Positions 34,203 to 47,174 of a stretch of DNA of 64,000 bases are shown piece after piece. Source of the stretch: Maratus speciosus (taxonomy: Eukaryota > Arthropoda > Arachnida > Araneae > Salticidae). Position numbers and translations under genes: made by a program. The stretch covers positions 272,460,411 to 272,524,410 of the forward strand of contig OZ010786.1 in assembly GCA_963932465.1 (NCBI GenBank), given 5' to 3'. The notes below the pieces were generated by a model. It had not been told where the DNA came from. It searched no databases and worked only from the letters and a program-made list of their open reading frames with translations. Numbering within the stretch: position 1 is the stretch's first letter; each line of letters begins with the position of its first letter.

Positions 34203-35215
34203 ACAGGGTGATTTAAAATCTATCACGATATAAGATACGCTAGCTATCATACTGTTCACAGAAACTGAAGGAAATTTTTTAAATTATTTTGAAGTATTCG
34301 CTCAAGACTCATTGGAAAAATAACTGTTAAACTTTAACAATTACGATTGCAGCAACAAAATGTTGTAAAATGCAAATGGCAACACCTACCTTTTTTAATG
34401 GAATGTGAACTTCTAAGTGAAAAACCATAAATAGCGTTGGAATGATACCTGCAGCACAAAAATCACCTGCGTCAGACAGACTAAAAGGAAAAGTGACAAC
34501 AACCAATAAGGACAAAGAAGCAACAGAACGCAAAACATCTTAATGTGTTTCACAAATTTCCGCATGACCTCCTTCACACACGATAACACTTTGCATGTGG
34601 CAGATGGAAGATAGCACTCAAACACGTATCACGGCAACAGGAATCAGTTGAGACTGACGTCAAATGGCACCTTTAAAAACAGATGCAGTTTGCGGATTAA
34701 ATGCATACATTTTAGATTTCTGTTATAACACAGGCAGAAATCTATTGGAATGAGACCAAGCTGTTGTGTTAAGAAATGTTTGACAGAAGACTCCACGTGT
34801 GAGGGAGCGCCATCTTGCATCCACACGAAGCGACGTCAGATAGAGCATTTTGCGATTGCAAATCGGGAATTTCGTAATTAGTCAACAATACTAGATGGCG
34901 AGCGCTCGTTACCGTATACGTTCGTAAACCTGCGACAGCAAACTCTTCATAAGTTAAAAGCCGACGATAAAGACGCTTTTATACCGCGCCGCGACACATT
35001 TACTTCGTGTAACGGAAGTGTAATCTCATTATGAGGATTATTTCCCGCCCAGTGCATGCAGTTCTTCGAATTAAGCTACCAGTCAACAAGAAATGCGCTT
35101 CGTCCGTCCACAAAATGCGTAAAGACCAGGTGTCAGCCTCGTCATACCAGATAAGAAATTCATTCGTAAATTCTAGACGTTGTTGCTCATCATCCATTTG
35201 CAACATCAGGATACG
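34203..35215 (-). pseudogene. mariner-superfamily transposase, broken, with one terminal repeat
   Basis: On the minus strand, 35000-35218 encodes ILWTDEAHFLLTG, the first-Asp motif of a group of insect and spider mariner-like transposases (usually WTDEAHFHLNG). Then, after stops, 34644-34826 encodes WMQDGAPSHV (second Asp) and shortly afterwards LIPIDFCL (third Asp, normally in LTPLDFFLW). The spacer between the second and third motifs is too short, so about 20 residues are deleted there. A mariner-like end, TACAGGGTGATTTAAAATC, lies at 34203 downstream of the gene. The 5' part is lost at about 35216, where a CACTGT-ended minisatellite element begins. Inactive. Confidence 0.75.
34886..34900 (+). 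promoter_or_regulatory. Partial CTCF-like sequence
   Basis: ACTAGATGGCGAG contains the YAGRKGGCR part of the motif, but the leading CC is absent. Weak. Confidence 0.2.
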
Positions 35216-35630
35216 CACTGTAAAAACAAACTCCAGTAAAAAAAACGGAAAAGGTACTGGCAGCAGAGTTGCCGTATCTTTTCCGTTAAATCACAGAAAA
35301 TCAGTTACATGACTTTTCCGTTTTGGCGACTGAAAAGTTCCGTTTTGTTGACTGAAAAGTTCCGTTTTGGAAACGGAAATTTTCAGTTCCGTTTTGGTTC
35401 CGTTCAGTTCCGTTTTGGAGACTGAAAAGTTCCATTTTGGAAACTGAAAATTTCCGTTTTTGAGACTGCAAAGTTCCGTTTTGGAGACTGAAAAGTTCCG
35501 TTTTGTAGACTGCAAAGTTACGTTTTTGAGACTGAAATGCTCCGTTTTTGAGACTGATATACTCCGTTTGAGACAAATATTGATTTTCAGAATGAAATTT
35601 TCCATTCCTGAAACAAATTTTAGATTTAAG
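35216..35630. repeat. 22-bp minisatellite in a CACTGTAAAAA-ended element
   Basis: Opens with CACTGTAAAAA (about 35217) and a hairpin (AACGGAAAAG... with ...TCTTTTCCGTT). From about 35312 to 35575 there are roughly 11 copies of a unit like GACTGAAAAGTTCCGTTTTG plus two bases, period 22-23. The minus strand is open in more than one frame across it (35291-35605 and 35301-35633), giving SKTELFSLQNG-like repeats, because the unit lacks stops in any frame; these are not taken as genes. The right end of the element is not visible, and the tandem duplication begins at 35631. Confidence 0.8.
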
Positions 35631-36540
35631 CATGGTTATTTCTCCCTTTACAAACTGACATTTTCAAATTTCTCCTTACTGATCAAAACCTATTGGCTCA
35701 TAATAGATTCGCATTTATGTCAGTAAATAGCTATTTGTAACCAATTTTTTCTGTGTAAAGAATGTTGTCAAAGTATTTCTAAAATAATAATTGCATGTAT
35801 ATCAAATCAAAGTAATACTCAAATAAAATTATATATTAGAAATATTTAGACAACAAAAAGAAAAAAGCTATTCAAGAAAAATTGCAGAGAAAAAAAGTTG
35901 AAAATATTAATTTTATTAGAATGTGTACATTACACATTCATTGGTTTAACATTAGAGGTAAAATAGAGATGTCACCAACGTTGCAGCTAATATTTATGTA
36001 CATATTTACTCAAGAACTAATTATTTTACTTATTTCTGGCAATATAATTTGCTATATTTATATTTGGGGAAAACGATACATACATATCAACTGTTTTCCA
36101 TTGTCACAAATTATGTTGCCATGCCCATGGTGATTTTGGTGTGAATTCAACACTGCAGAAATGCAATTACGTGTCCCGAAAGTGTTAAATATGTAAATTG
36201 TTGCCATTTTCTTTGATTACTTATGTGTATATAAATATATTTAAAAAATAAAAATGTTTTCACACATGTGCTACAAATGTAATAAAATAACTAACGATCT
36301 TAATTTATTTTCATATTTAGAGAAATATTTTGAGAAATTATTAAAACTTTACATTTCAGTTGCGAATAAAAGTAGTTTTAGTGTAAATAATTTAAAGTAT
36401 TTTGATTATCTGTCTACAATTCACTTTGCATTTACTTACATAAACAGAACTCATTATGAAGAAAAGAGGCGGGGGGGGGGGGAGGGGGTGGAATAGCCTA
36501 ATTGCTCTAATAATGAATAAGCTGTTTTGACATTTGTCTT

Positions 36541-36779
36541 TTAACGCGTTGTCGGACACTTTCATCTATAGCCGTCAAAGCGAAGTTCACTATGTGACAT
36601 AATAATTGATTGACACCAGGATTTACATGAAAAAATGTATGAAAATAAGTAAAAGCTTAACTTCACGTACATTAAATAATGCAAAATTTAATTTTAAAAT
36701 ACTGGTGCCGATTTAGGAATTAAAATTAAGTGAACTTCGCTTTGACGGTTATAGATGCAAGTGTCCGTCAACGTGTTAA
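36541..36779. mobile_element. TTAA-flanked MITE, GTCGGACACTT-type ends (unit 1)
   Basis: TTAACGCGTTGTCGGACAC and (reverse) TTAACACGTTGACGGACAC, with inverted similarity continuing about 50 bp through CGTCAAAGCGAAGTTCAC. 239 bp, non-coding. Confidence 0.9.
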
Positions 36780-39475
36780 AAATACCCTAGCTTGAAAAGT
36801 TATCGCTTTTATGTTTAATACATTTTTTAAGCTTTAAATATGAAATCTGATAGTATAAGTTTAACTGTCAATTTCTTTTCTTTTTTTCTTTTTTTTTTCA
36901 AATTTCTCCATAACAGAAACAAAATAAGTATATTAAACATTTTGGCCATATACCTTGGCAAATTGAATGATTCAGACATATACAGCAATGAGAATATGCT
37001 ACAATAACTACAGAAGGTATGCAGTTATCCAGATTTATGTTACATATTCAGTAGAGAAATGTATTTTACTTACTATAAGAGAGCATATTTTATTATACGG
37101 CATGTGTAGTTTTAGTTAATCCTTGAAAAACTTCACGTTATATAAGGTATGCCAAAAACATTTACTTAATAATAATAATAATTAAAAAAAAACTCATTCT
37201 GATTTCTGTTAATTTTAAATGAGTCAAAATATTCCGTCGACATTTATGGATATGAAGAACTACCTTAAAAGTATAATAGCTCCAAATCCTTTAATTCTTT
37301 TAATTAAATGAAAGCAAATTTTATTAATTTTTTTTTCATTTTAAAAAGCAGCATTTCTTTATTATAGTCCATTCTGAACTAATTTTACATTTGCATGTTG
37401 AAAGCTTCAGGTTCAAATTCACATTATCAGAAAGTTAATATGTAAATATATATAAAGTAAAGCATTTTAATTTTATTTTAAAATTTCACTGTTATTTGTA
37501 TCACTGCTATTTGCAACTTTAGAATAAATATCATATACAGACAGCTAATTCATGTAAAAAAATATCAGTATGACACTATTTCTCTGCTGCTAAAACTGCC
37601 CAGTTTTCAATTTGACTCTTGAAGAACCCTGGTAAATGTAGACTTTATTATCAAGTAGTGAAAATTTTCTAAATATTTAAAACTGTAAACAAAGAATTTT
37701 AAAATTGTTCTATCTTAAATATTCACCTACACACAAAAGAATTTTTACTGAAGACCATGTTTCTTAAGTGCAATATTACATTTTCATTTGGTACATCTTA
37801 ATTTCATGAAAACTCTAGATTGCTTAATTATCCATTGAGACTGTGCTTGTAATAAAACCATAACAGCTGAATGTGTACAGATTAATATACAAATGAAAAT
37901 GCAACTATTTCAAATAACAAAATTTAGACTTCTTGTATCACCGTAAAAGATGACAAATATCCTGATAAATTCACTGTAATTTCTTCACTTTCTAACAGTG
38001 GCATTTGTGAGAAACAAGATCATAATCATAATTACCCTGGTGAGATCAAACTACATTGAAAATATGAGATAAATATAAAATTAACAGTAAAGAAAAAACT
38101 AAATAAAACAAAAAAAATTATTGATTGTTGCATTACAAATTAAAATGACTTTCAAAGTCTCTAAGTCCATTCACAAGATTTATAATTGGCTTGACAACCA
38201 TATTATTTCTTTTCCCTTTCATCATAGGTGCTTTGCTATATTTATCCGGATTAATATTGGCAAAGATTCTGAAAAATGAAAATACGAAAATTTGTAATAA
38301 AAGACAATGGTAAAGTTAAAAGATATAAAAAGATATATGATACACAATTACACACAGTTATACTTTTAATTTTATTTTACAGTAACCTTTTGTCATATAA
38401 GAAATCTTGCAGGCAATATAACAGACAAAAAAAAATCTTAAAAGATGACTTACAATAACTCATACTCTCACATATAAGGATTAGAATTCACACCATTATA
38501 TATAAATTAATTTGTGGGGGAGGGGGGTAATTATTTAAAATTAATGACCAAGCTCAAGAGTTGATGCAGCTTTTATTCTTGGGGCCCATTTTGTGAAAAG
38601 TAGAAGTTACTTTTTGTGAATTTTATTAAACATTTTGTAACGTTAGTTGAAATCCAATTACTCAAATTCGAACCAAAAATTTATTAACAAAAACTTCTTT
38701 ACATCCCTTTGCTAAAGTTTTTGTTTTTCAATCGTTTATTTACAAATTACGCATTTTAAAACACTTTTTATCAAAAAGAATTTTTCAAAGGGAGCCTATT
38801 TTATAAAAAGGAATTTTGTGAAGGGCCCTGTTTTATTAAGTTCATTTTTGTGAAAGGGTCCTATTTAATAAATTTATTTTTATGAAGTGGCCCTAAATAG
38901 GCCCCAAATTTTGCCTGGATCGATCCTGGAAGCTGCACTGAATTTATGAAGAAATTAATCCACCATTAGGGATGGGTATTTTCTGATGTTCAAATTGATT
39001 CCTTGATGATTATTACAATACATAACCACTCTTTTTACAGTTAAATTCTTATCGTTCACTTTCTATATTTCACCATATGTTATTTCAGACACACATATAC
39101 ACACACACACATAATATATACAATCAGTATCGGATATATGGTCACCCATGCGGTCCTGAAAATTATGACCATATAAAGCGGGGTGACCTTATATGCGGTG
39201 TAAACAGGAATTTTATTTTGACAAAATATTATTGTGTTAGTTGTATTAGTAAAATAATGTACAAAAAATATGAAAATATAATTTATAAGAGAAGAAGTAT
39301 AAACAAGAATTTCTTTGCACTTAATTTTTCGAATTGTTGAACATAATATAGATTAAAGATTTATTTTTTATTTAAAATAATCTTTTGTGCAGATTTGTTT
39401 ATTATCATAGTTGTTTAAACTACTTTTCTAATTGACGAACGTACTTAAAACATTCCTCTCTACCAACGGAATTGG

Positions 39476-39731
39476 TTAACACGTTGAGTGCACGGTGACT
39501 GACACTGAAGCTGAAAAATTTTCAATGTTTTAAGTAATTTTTAAGAAAGTATAATCCTGTAATAAATAAAAGGCAAGTAAATTTTTAATAAATTTAAAGT
39601 AATTACTTAAAACAATATATATTTTTAGTTTTATAACATATTTTAGACCGTCAGTCATCGGTGAATGATGGGTTCTAAACGGAAAGTTCAGTGTCAGTGA
39701 CCGGTGACTGATGTGGCACTTAACGTGTTAA
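39476..39731. mobile_element. TTAA-flanked MITE, TTAACACGTTGAGTGC-type ends, nested in the Tigger-like element
   Basis: Ends TTAACACGTTGAGTGCACGG and (reverse) TTAACACGTTAAGTGCCACA, with inner CAGTGTCAGT/ACTGACACTG pairing. 256 bp, non-coding, with a typical piggyBac-MITE appearance. Confidence 0.9.
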
Positions 39732-39968
39732 AAAACATCTGAGGATATTTAGTGTTTTGAGAGCTTCTGCTCGCGTTCTCAGTTCAGCTTCAGACTCACT
39801 CTCTTTATCATAGCTTCCATCAGTGTTTTATTTAAAACTTCCGAAATAATTTACGGTATGGAAGCTCCACCAGTAGTAGCGACCTCATTGTCAATAACTG
39901 CACATGTCAGTTCGTCTTGTATTGTGCAGCCGGCATTCCGTAACTTTCGTGCAAGTAGGAGCACAGCA

Positions 39969-40349
39969 TCATTTCATTGTTGTCGTCTTCGAACGATAAT
40001 TCTTCTCATTCTGGAAGCCAATCATGTCAAAACAATTTTCAATGGTTTTCTTTGATACCATATTCCAACTCTAGGCTACGTAATACATGGCATCTAACAC
40101 AGACACGTAAAAGTTATCTTTTTGATCAATTGCATCAAGGAAGTATTTTAGAAGCAGCTTTCGTATATTTATCTTAAAATTTTGAATAATTCCTTGATCT
40201 AAGGGTTGTGCAACACTAGTGCAGTTTGGAAGCAATAAAACGAATCCAATCTAATTTAAATTGCGAATTATGCAATGACCAATATAGTTGTCTGCGATGA
40301 TGGAGAAATCCAAAGAGCCATAGAAAGTTTCTCTTATCTCCTGCGACAG
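39969..40349 (-). pseudogene. Tigger-like (DDE_1) transposase C-terminal half, two stops (unit 1)
   Basis: A single minus-strand frame, from about 40349 to the stop at 39969-39971, matches the end of the DDE_1 domain of pogo/Tigger/jerky transposases. It includes ADNYIGHCIIRNLN (second catalytic Asp region, normally DNcxaH), LLPNCTSVAQPLDQGII (the family hallmark LPPNxTSxxQPLDQG), FKINIRKLLLKYF, and SWNMVSKKTIENCFDMIGF (normally W..V...TI.NCF..AGF). In-frame TAG codons lie at 40251-40253 and 40071-40073. The N-terminal DNA-binding part and first catalytic Asp are not recognisable upstream (40350-40900). Dead. Confidence 0.85.
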
Positions 40350-42310
40350 GAGTAGCCATATCAATATTCGACTACGGAAAGCTTTGACGTTTAAAATGAG
40401 TTCTTTCGTCCTCTCCCGCGTCTGCCATATTTGACTGGCCGACAGCAGTCAAATCAGCAGTCTCCAATGCAAGACTCGGCTAAATATGACGAGCGCAAGA
40501 GGGCGGTATGAACAGCATCAAGTGACGTCATTTATGACTGCTTCATCTTTTGGAATCCCCTTGGCTGCAACTCGCAAGAATAGATATTATTTGGTCAGCT
40601 GTGCCTTCTTTTCCACAGTGTGTATATACTCATCGAAGTCAAGTGGTATGCAATATTATCACAATCTCTAAGGCTGAGTTTAGATGCTTGATTTTCCTTC
40701 CTTCAAAACTTGTCCAGTAAACACTATTGACAACCATTCTTCTCCAATCGTTTGCAGTTATTCACAAAAGGATGGGGAGATTCAACAATGGAAAGAAAAT
40801 TGGAAGATTAGATGGACTTGACGCAAAGATTTTCCTCTTTCAGAATGTCTGTCCGTTTTCTACAAAAGCTATTAAAGATGAAAAGCATCACGTAACCACA
40901 AAATAAAAGCTAAGAATTGACTTGCGAAAAGTAACCTTATAAGCGGGGTGACCATATACTCGGTACTGACTGTGTGTGTGTGTATATATATATACGTGTC
41001 CATTTTCACTGTTTTAGCTTATTTTCAATTAACTGTAAATGATTTCTTGTAAGATTTAAAAATTCGAAAAATGCTTAGTTCTTTAATATCTGTAGGTATA
41101 CTGGTAATTTATAATCAGACTAACCCATAACATCCAGGACATATGATGCATACAGGGTGTATGTCCTGTTTTGTTTGTATCTGATCTGTTCACCTGTTAA
41201 AAGGTAGAACCTCACTAGAAAATGAAAAGTAACAGTTCAAATATGAATAAAATAGGACCAACGTGCTATACGTCTGGTATCATCTACAATAAAATCAGGA
41301 CTTGCACCATACGCACATATCACAATTCTTATAAAAACAATGTATCAAATTACATGTATTATGATCCTCTCTGTAAATAAAATTTTTACAGTTGAAAATG
41401 TTTCATGGTTATTTCTCCCTTTACAAACTGACATTTTCAAATTTCTCCTTACTGATCAAAACCTATTGGCTCATAATAGATTCGCATTTATGTCAGTAAA
41501 TAGCTATTTGTAACCAATTTTTTCTGTGTAAAGAATGTTGTCAAAGTATTTCTAAAATAATAATTGCATGTATATCAAATCAAAGTAATACTCAAATAAA
41601 ATTATATATTAGAAATATTTAGACAACAAAAAGAAAAAAAGCTATTCAAGAAAAATTGCAGAGAAAAAAAGTTGAAAATATTAATTTTATTAGAATGTGT
41701 ACATTACACATTCATTGGTTTAACATTAGAGGTAAAATAGAGATGTCACCAACGTTGCAGCTAATATTTATGTACATATTTACTCAAGAACTAATTATTT
41801 TACTTATTTCTGGCAATATAATTTGCTATATTTATATTTGGGGAAAACGATACATACATATCAACTGTTTTCCATTGTCACAAATTATGTTGCCATGCCC
41901 ATGGTGATTTTGGTGGGAATTCAACACTGCAGAAATGCAATTACGTGTCCCGAAAGTGTTAAATATGTAAATTGTTGCCATTTTCTTTGATTACTTATGT
42001 GTATATAAATATATTTAAAAAATAAAAATGTTTTCACACATGTGCTACAAATGTAATAAAATAACTAACGATCTTAATTTATTTTCATATTTAGAGAAAT
42101 ATTTTGAGAAATTATTAAAACTTTACATTTCAGTTGCGAATAAAAGTAGTTTTAGTGTAAATAATTTAAAGTATTTTGATTAACTGTCTACAATTCACTT
42201 TGCATTTACTTACATAAACAGAACTCATTATGAAGAAAAGAGGCGGGGGGGGAGGGGGTGGAATAGCCTAATTGCTCTAATAATGAATAAGCTGTTTTGA
42301 CATTTGTCTT

Positions 42311-42549
42311 TTAACGCGTTGTCGGACACTTTCATCTATAGCCGTCAAAGCGAAGTTCACTATGTGACATAATAATTGATTGACACCAGGATTTACATGA
42401 AAAAATGTATGAAAATAAGTAAAAGCTTAACTTCACGTACATTAAATAATGCAAAATTTAATTTTAAAATACTGGTGCCGATTTAGGAATTAAAATTAAG
42501 TGAACTTCGCTTTGACGGTTATAGATGCAAGTGTCCGTCAACGTGTTAA
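42311..42549. mobile_element. TTAA-flanked MITE (unit 2 copy of 36541-36779)
   Basis: Same element as in unit 1, carried along by the tandem duplication; ends and length unchanged. Confidence 0.9.
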
Positions 42550-45246
42550 AAATACCCTAGCTTGAAAAGTTATCGCTTTTATGTTTAATACATTTTTTAA
42601 GCTTTAAATATGAAATCTGATAGTATAAGTTTAACTGTCAATTTCTTTTCTTTTTTTCTTTTTTTTTTCAAATTTCTCCATAACAGAAACAAAATAAGTA
42701 TATTAAACATTTTGGCCATATACCTTGGCAAATTGAATGATTCAGACATATACAGCAATGAGAATATGCTACAATAACTACAGAAGGTATGCAGTTATCC
42801 AGATTTATGTTACATATTCAGTAGAGAAATGTATTTTACTTACTATAAGAGAGCATATTTTATTATACGGCATGTGTAGTTTTAGTTAATCCTTGAAAAA
42901 CTTCACGTTATATAAGGTATGCCAAAAACATTTACTTAATAATAATAATAATTAAAAAAAAACTCATTCTGATTTCTGTTAATTTTAAATGAGTCAAAAT
43001 ATTCCGTCGACATTTATGGATATGAAGAACTACCTTAAAAGTATAATAGCTCCAAATCCTTTAATTCTTTTAATTAAATGAAAGCAAATTTTATTAATTT
43101 TTTTTTTCATTTTAAAAAGCAGCATTTCTTTATTATAGTCCATTCTGAACTAATTTTACATTTGCATGTTGAAAGCTTCAGGTTCAAATTCACATTATCA
43201 GAAAGTTAATATGTAAATATATATAAAGTAAAGCATTTTAATTTTATTTTAAAATTTCACTGTTATTTGTATCACTGCTATTTGCAACTTTAGAATAAAT
43301 ATCATATACAGACAGCTAATTCATGTAAAAAAATATCAGTATGACACTATTTCTCTGCTGCTAAAACTGCCCAGTTTTCAATTTGACTCTTGAAGAACCC
43401 TGGTAAATGTAGACTTTATTATCAAGTAGTGAAAATTTTCTAAATATTTAAAACTGTAAACAAAGAATTTTAAAATTGTTCTATCTTAAATATTCACCTA
43501 CACACAAAAGAATTTTTACTGAAGACCATGTTTCTTAAGTGCAATATTACATTTTCATTTGGTACATCTTAATTTCATGAAAACTCTAGATTGCTTAATT
43601 ATCCATTGAGACTGTGCTTGTAATAAAACCATAACAGCTGAATGTGTACAGATTAATATACAAATGAAAATGCAACTATTTCAAATAACAAAATTTAGAC
43701 TTCTTGTATCACCGTAAAAGATGACAAATATCCTGATAAATTCACTGTAATTTCTTCACTTTCTAACAGTGGCATTTGTGAGAAACAAGATCATAATCAT
43801 AATTACCCTGGTGAGATCAAACTACATTGAAAATATGAGATAAATATAAAATTAGCAGTAAAGAAAAAACTAAATAAAACAAAAAAAATTATTGATTGTT
43901 GCATTACAAATTAAAATGACTTTCAAAGTCTCTAAGTCCATTCACAAGATTTATAATTGGCTTGACAACCATATTATTTCTTTTCCCTTTCATCATAGGT
44001 GCTTTGCTATATTTATCCGGATTAATATTGGCAAAGATTCTGAAAAATGAAAATACGAAAATTTGTAACAAAAGACAATGGTAAAGTTAAAAGATATAAA
44101 AAGATATATGATACACAATTACACACAGTTATACTTTTAATTTTATTTTACAGTAACCTTTTGTCATATAAGAAATCTTGCAGGCAATATAACAGACAAA
44201 AAAAAATCTTAAAAGATGACTTACAATAACTCATACTCTCACATATAAGGATTAGAATTCACACCATTATATATAAATTAATTTGTGGGGGAGGGGGGTA
44301 ATTATTTAAAATTAATGACCAAGCTCAAGAGTTGATGCAGCTTTTATTCTTGGGGCCCATTTTGTGAAAAGTAGAAGTTACTTTTTGTGAATTTTATTAA
44401 ACATTTTGTAACGTTAGTTGAAATCCAATTACTCAAATTCGAACCAAAAATTTATTAACAAAAACTTCTTTACATCCCTTTGCTAAAGTTTTTGTTTTTC
44501 AATCGTTTATTTACAAATTACGCATTTTAAAACACTTTTTATCAAAAAGAATTTTTCAAAGGGAGCCTATTTTATAAAAAGGAATTTTGTGAAGGGCCCT
44601 GTTTTATTAAGTTCATTTTTGTGAAAGGGTCCTATTTAATAAATTTATTTTTATGAAGTGGCCCTAAATAGGCCCCAAATTTTGCCTGGATCGATCCTTG
44701 AAGCTGCACTGAATTTATGAAGAAATTAATCCACCATTAGGGATGGGTATTTTCTGATGTTCAAATTGATTCCTTGATGATTATTACAATACATAACCAC
44801 TCTTTTTACAGTTAAATTCTTATCGTTCACTTTCTATATTTCACCATATGTTATTTCAGACACACATATACACACACACACATAATATATACAATCAGTA
44901 TCGGATATATGGTCACCCATGCGGTCCTGAAAATTATGACCATATAAAGCGGGGTGACCTTATATGCGGTGTAAACAGGAATTTTATTTTGACAAAATAT
45001 TATTGTGTTAGTTGTATTAGTAAAATAATGTACAAAAAATATGAAAATATAATTTATAAGAGAAGAAGTATAAACAAGAATTTCTTTGCACTTAATTTTT
45101 CGAATTGTTGAACATAATATAGATTAAAGATTTATTTTTTATTTAAAATAATCTTTTGTGCAGATTTGTTTATTATCATAGTTGTTTAAACTACTTTTCT
45201 AATTGACGAACGTATTTAAAACATTCCTCTCTACCAACGGAATTGG

Positions 45247-45502
45247 TTAACACGTTGAGTGCACGGTGACTGACACTGAAGCTGAAAAATTTTCAATGTT
45301 TTAAGTAATTTTTAAGAAAGTATAATCCTGTAATAAATAAAAGGCAAGTAAATTTTTAATAAATTTAAAGTAATTACTTAAAACAATATATATTTTTAGT
45401 TTTATAACATATTTTAGACCGTCAGTCATCGGTGAATGATGGGTTCTAAACGGAAAGTTCAGTGTCAGTGACCGGTGACTGATGTGGCACTTAACGTGTT
45501 AA
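45247..45502. mobile_element. TTAA-flanked MITE nested in Tigger-like element (unit 2)
   Basis: Copy of 39476-39731, unchanged at its ends. Confidence 0.9.
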
Positions 45503-45739
45503 AAAACATCTGAGGATATTTAGTGTTTTGAGAGCTTCTGCTCGCGTTCTCAGTTCAGCTTCAGACTCACTCTCTTTATCATAGCTTCCATCAGTGTTTT
45601 ATTTAAAACTTCCGAAATAATTTACGGTATGGAAGCTCCACCAGTAGTAGCGACCTCATTGTCAATAACTGCACATGTCAGTTCGTCTTGTATTGTGCAG
45701 CCGGCATTCCGTAACTTTCGTGCAAGTAGGAGCACAGCA

Positions 45740-46120
45740 TCATTTCATTGTTGTCGTCTTCGAACGATAATTCTTCTCATTCTGGAAGCCAATCATGTCA
45801 AAACAATTTTCAATGGTTTTCTTTGATACCATATTCCAACTCTAGGCTACTTAATACATGGCATCTAACACAGACACGTAAAAGTTATCTTTTTGATCAA
45901 TTGCATCAAGGAAGTATTTTAGAAGCAGCTTTCGTATATTTATCTTAAAATTTTGAATAATTCCTTGATCTAAGGGTTGTGCAACACTAGTGCAGTTTGG
46001 AAGCAATAAAACGAATTCAATCTAATTTAAATTGCGAATTATGCAATGACCAATATAGTTGTCTGCGATGATGGAGAAATCCAAAGAGCCATAGAAAGTT
46101 TCTCTTATCTCCTGCGACAG
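45740..46120 (-). pseudogene. Tigger-like transposase C-terminal half, three stops (unit 2)
   Basis: Duplicate of 39969-40349 with the same two in-frame stops. A G-to-T change on the plus strand (40081 in unit 1) converts a Tyr codon TAC into TAA at 45851-45853, so this copy carries one further stop. The motifs LLPNCTSVAQPLDQGII and KTIENCFDMIGF are retained. Confidence 0.85.
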
Positions 46121-47174
46121 GAGTAGCCATATCAATATTCGACTACGGAAAGCTTTGACGTTTAAAATGAGTTCTTTCGTCCTCTCCCGCGTCTGCCATA
46201 TTTGACTGGCCGACAGCAGTCAAATCAGCAGTCTCCAATGCAAGACTCGGCTAAATATGACGAGCGCAAGAGGGCGGTATGAACAGCATCAAGTGACGTC
46301 ATTTATGACTGCTTCATCTTTTGGAATCCCCTTGGCTGCAACTCGCAAGAATAGATATTATTTGGTCAGCTGTGCCTTCTTTTCCACAGTGTGTATATAC
46401 TCATCGAAGTCAAGTGGTATGCAATATTATCACAATCTCTAAGGCTGAGTTTAGATGCTTGATTTTCCTTCCTTCAAAACTTGTCCAGTAAACACTATTG
46501 ACAACCATTCTTCTCCAATCGTTTGCAGTTATTCACAAAAGGATGGGGAGATTCAACAATGGAAAGAAAATTGGAAGATTAGATGGACTTGACGCAAAGA
46601 TTTTCCTCTTTCAGAATGTCTGTCCGTTTTCTACAAAAGCTATTAAAGATGAAAAGCATCACGTAACCACAAAATAAAAGCTAAGAATTGACTTGCGAAA
46701 AGTAACCTTATAAGCGGGGTGACCATATACTCGGTACTGACTGTGTGTGTGTGTATATATATATACGTGTCCATTTTCACTGTTTTAGCTTATTTTCAAT
46801 TAACTGTAAATGATTTCTTGTAAGATTTAAAAATTCGAAAAATGCTTAGTTCTTTAATATCTGTAGGTATACTGGTAATTTATAATCAGACTAACCCATA
46901 ACATCCAGGACATATGATGCATACAGGGTGTATGTCCTGTTTTGTTTGTATCTGATCTGTTCACCTGTTAAAAGGTAGAACCTCACTAGAAAATGAAAAG
47001 TAACAGTTCAAATATGAATAAAATAGGACCAACGTGCTATACGTCTGGTATCATCTACAATAAAATCAGGACTTGCACCATACGCACATATCACAATTCT
47101 TATAAAAACAATGTATCAAATTACATGTATTATGATCCTCTCTGTAAATAAAATTTTTACAGTTGAAAATGTTT

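Larger units (their letters stand above)
39125..40968 (-). mobile_element. Tigger/pogo-like DNA transposon, decayed (unit 1)
   Basis: Inverted ends CAGTATCGGATATATGGTCA and (reverse) CAGTACCGAGTATATGGTCA, followed by repeated CCGCTTATA/TATAAAGCGGGG-type sequence inside the left end. CAGT-ended TIRs with a CGCTTATA block are typical of Tigger-like elements. The minus strand carries DDE_1 transposase remains. A TTAA MITE (39476-39731) is nested in it. (CA)n and (TG)n tracts lie just outside the ends, and I could not confirm the TA target duplication. Confidence 0.8.
35631..41403. repeat. Tandem segmental duplication, unit 1 (5,773 bp)
   Basis: Starts at CATGGTTATTTC and runs to AAAATGTTT, after which CATGGTTATTTC starts again at 41404. 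The CATG at the left edge is shared with the CATG that follows unit 2 (47175), so the joint shows 4-bp microhomology. Compared with unit 2 I noticed about eight substitutions (for example 36142, 36409, 38297, 40081, 40246) and a few run-length changes (G run near 36471, T run near 37328, A run near 35866). It contains two TTAA MITEs and a Tigger-like element. No host gene recognised; 36800-39120 is AT-rich without features except a three-unit repeat of about 34 bp near 38790-38890. Confidence 0.95.
44896..46739 (-). mobile_element. Tigger/pogo-like DNA transposon, decayed (unit 2)
   Basis: Copy of 39125-40968 at an offset of exactly 5,771 bp, with the same inverted ends and nested MITE. Confidence 0.8.
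41404..47174. repeat. Tandem segmental duplication, unit 2 (5,771 bp)
   Basis: Direct head-to-tail copy of 35631-41403, estimated at about 99.8% identity from the differences noticed by eye. It ends at AAAATGTTT before CATGTAAACTT, where unique sequence resumes. Small private changes include a T-to-A at 42183 that creates TAA within a short open frame present in unit 1, and a G run shorter by about four. Confidence 0.95.

Noticed and set aside
35882..36133. 83-codon plus-strand frame, identical in both duplicate units
   Set aside because: Identity reflects the recent duplication, not selection; the peptide has no known motif.
41139..41172. AGGACATA...TGTATGTCCT stem next to CAGGGTG
   Set aside because: Short stem with a long loop and no second transposon end; also duplicated at 46910 simply as part of the tandem unit.
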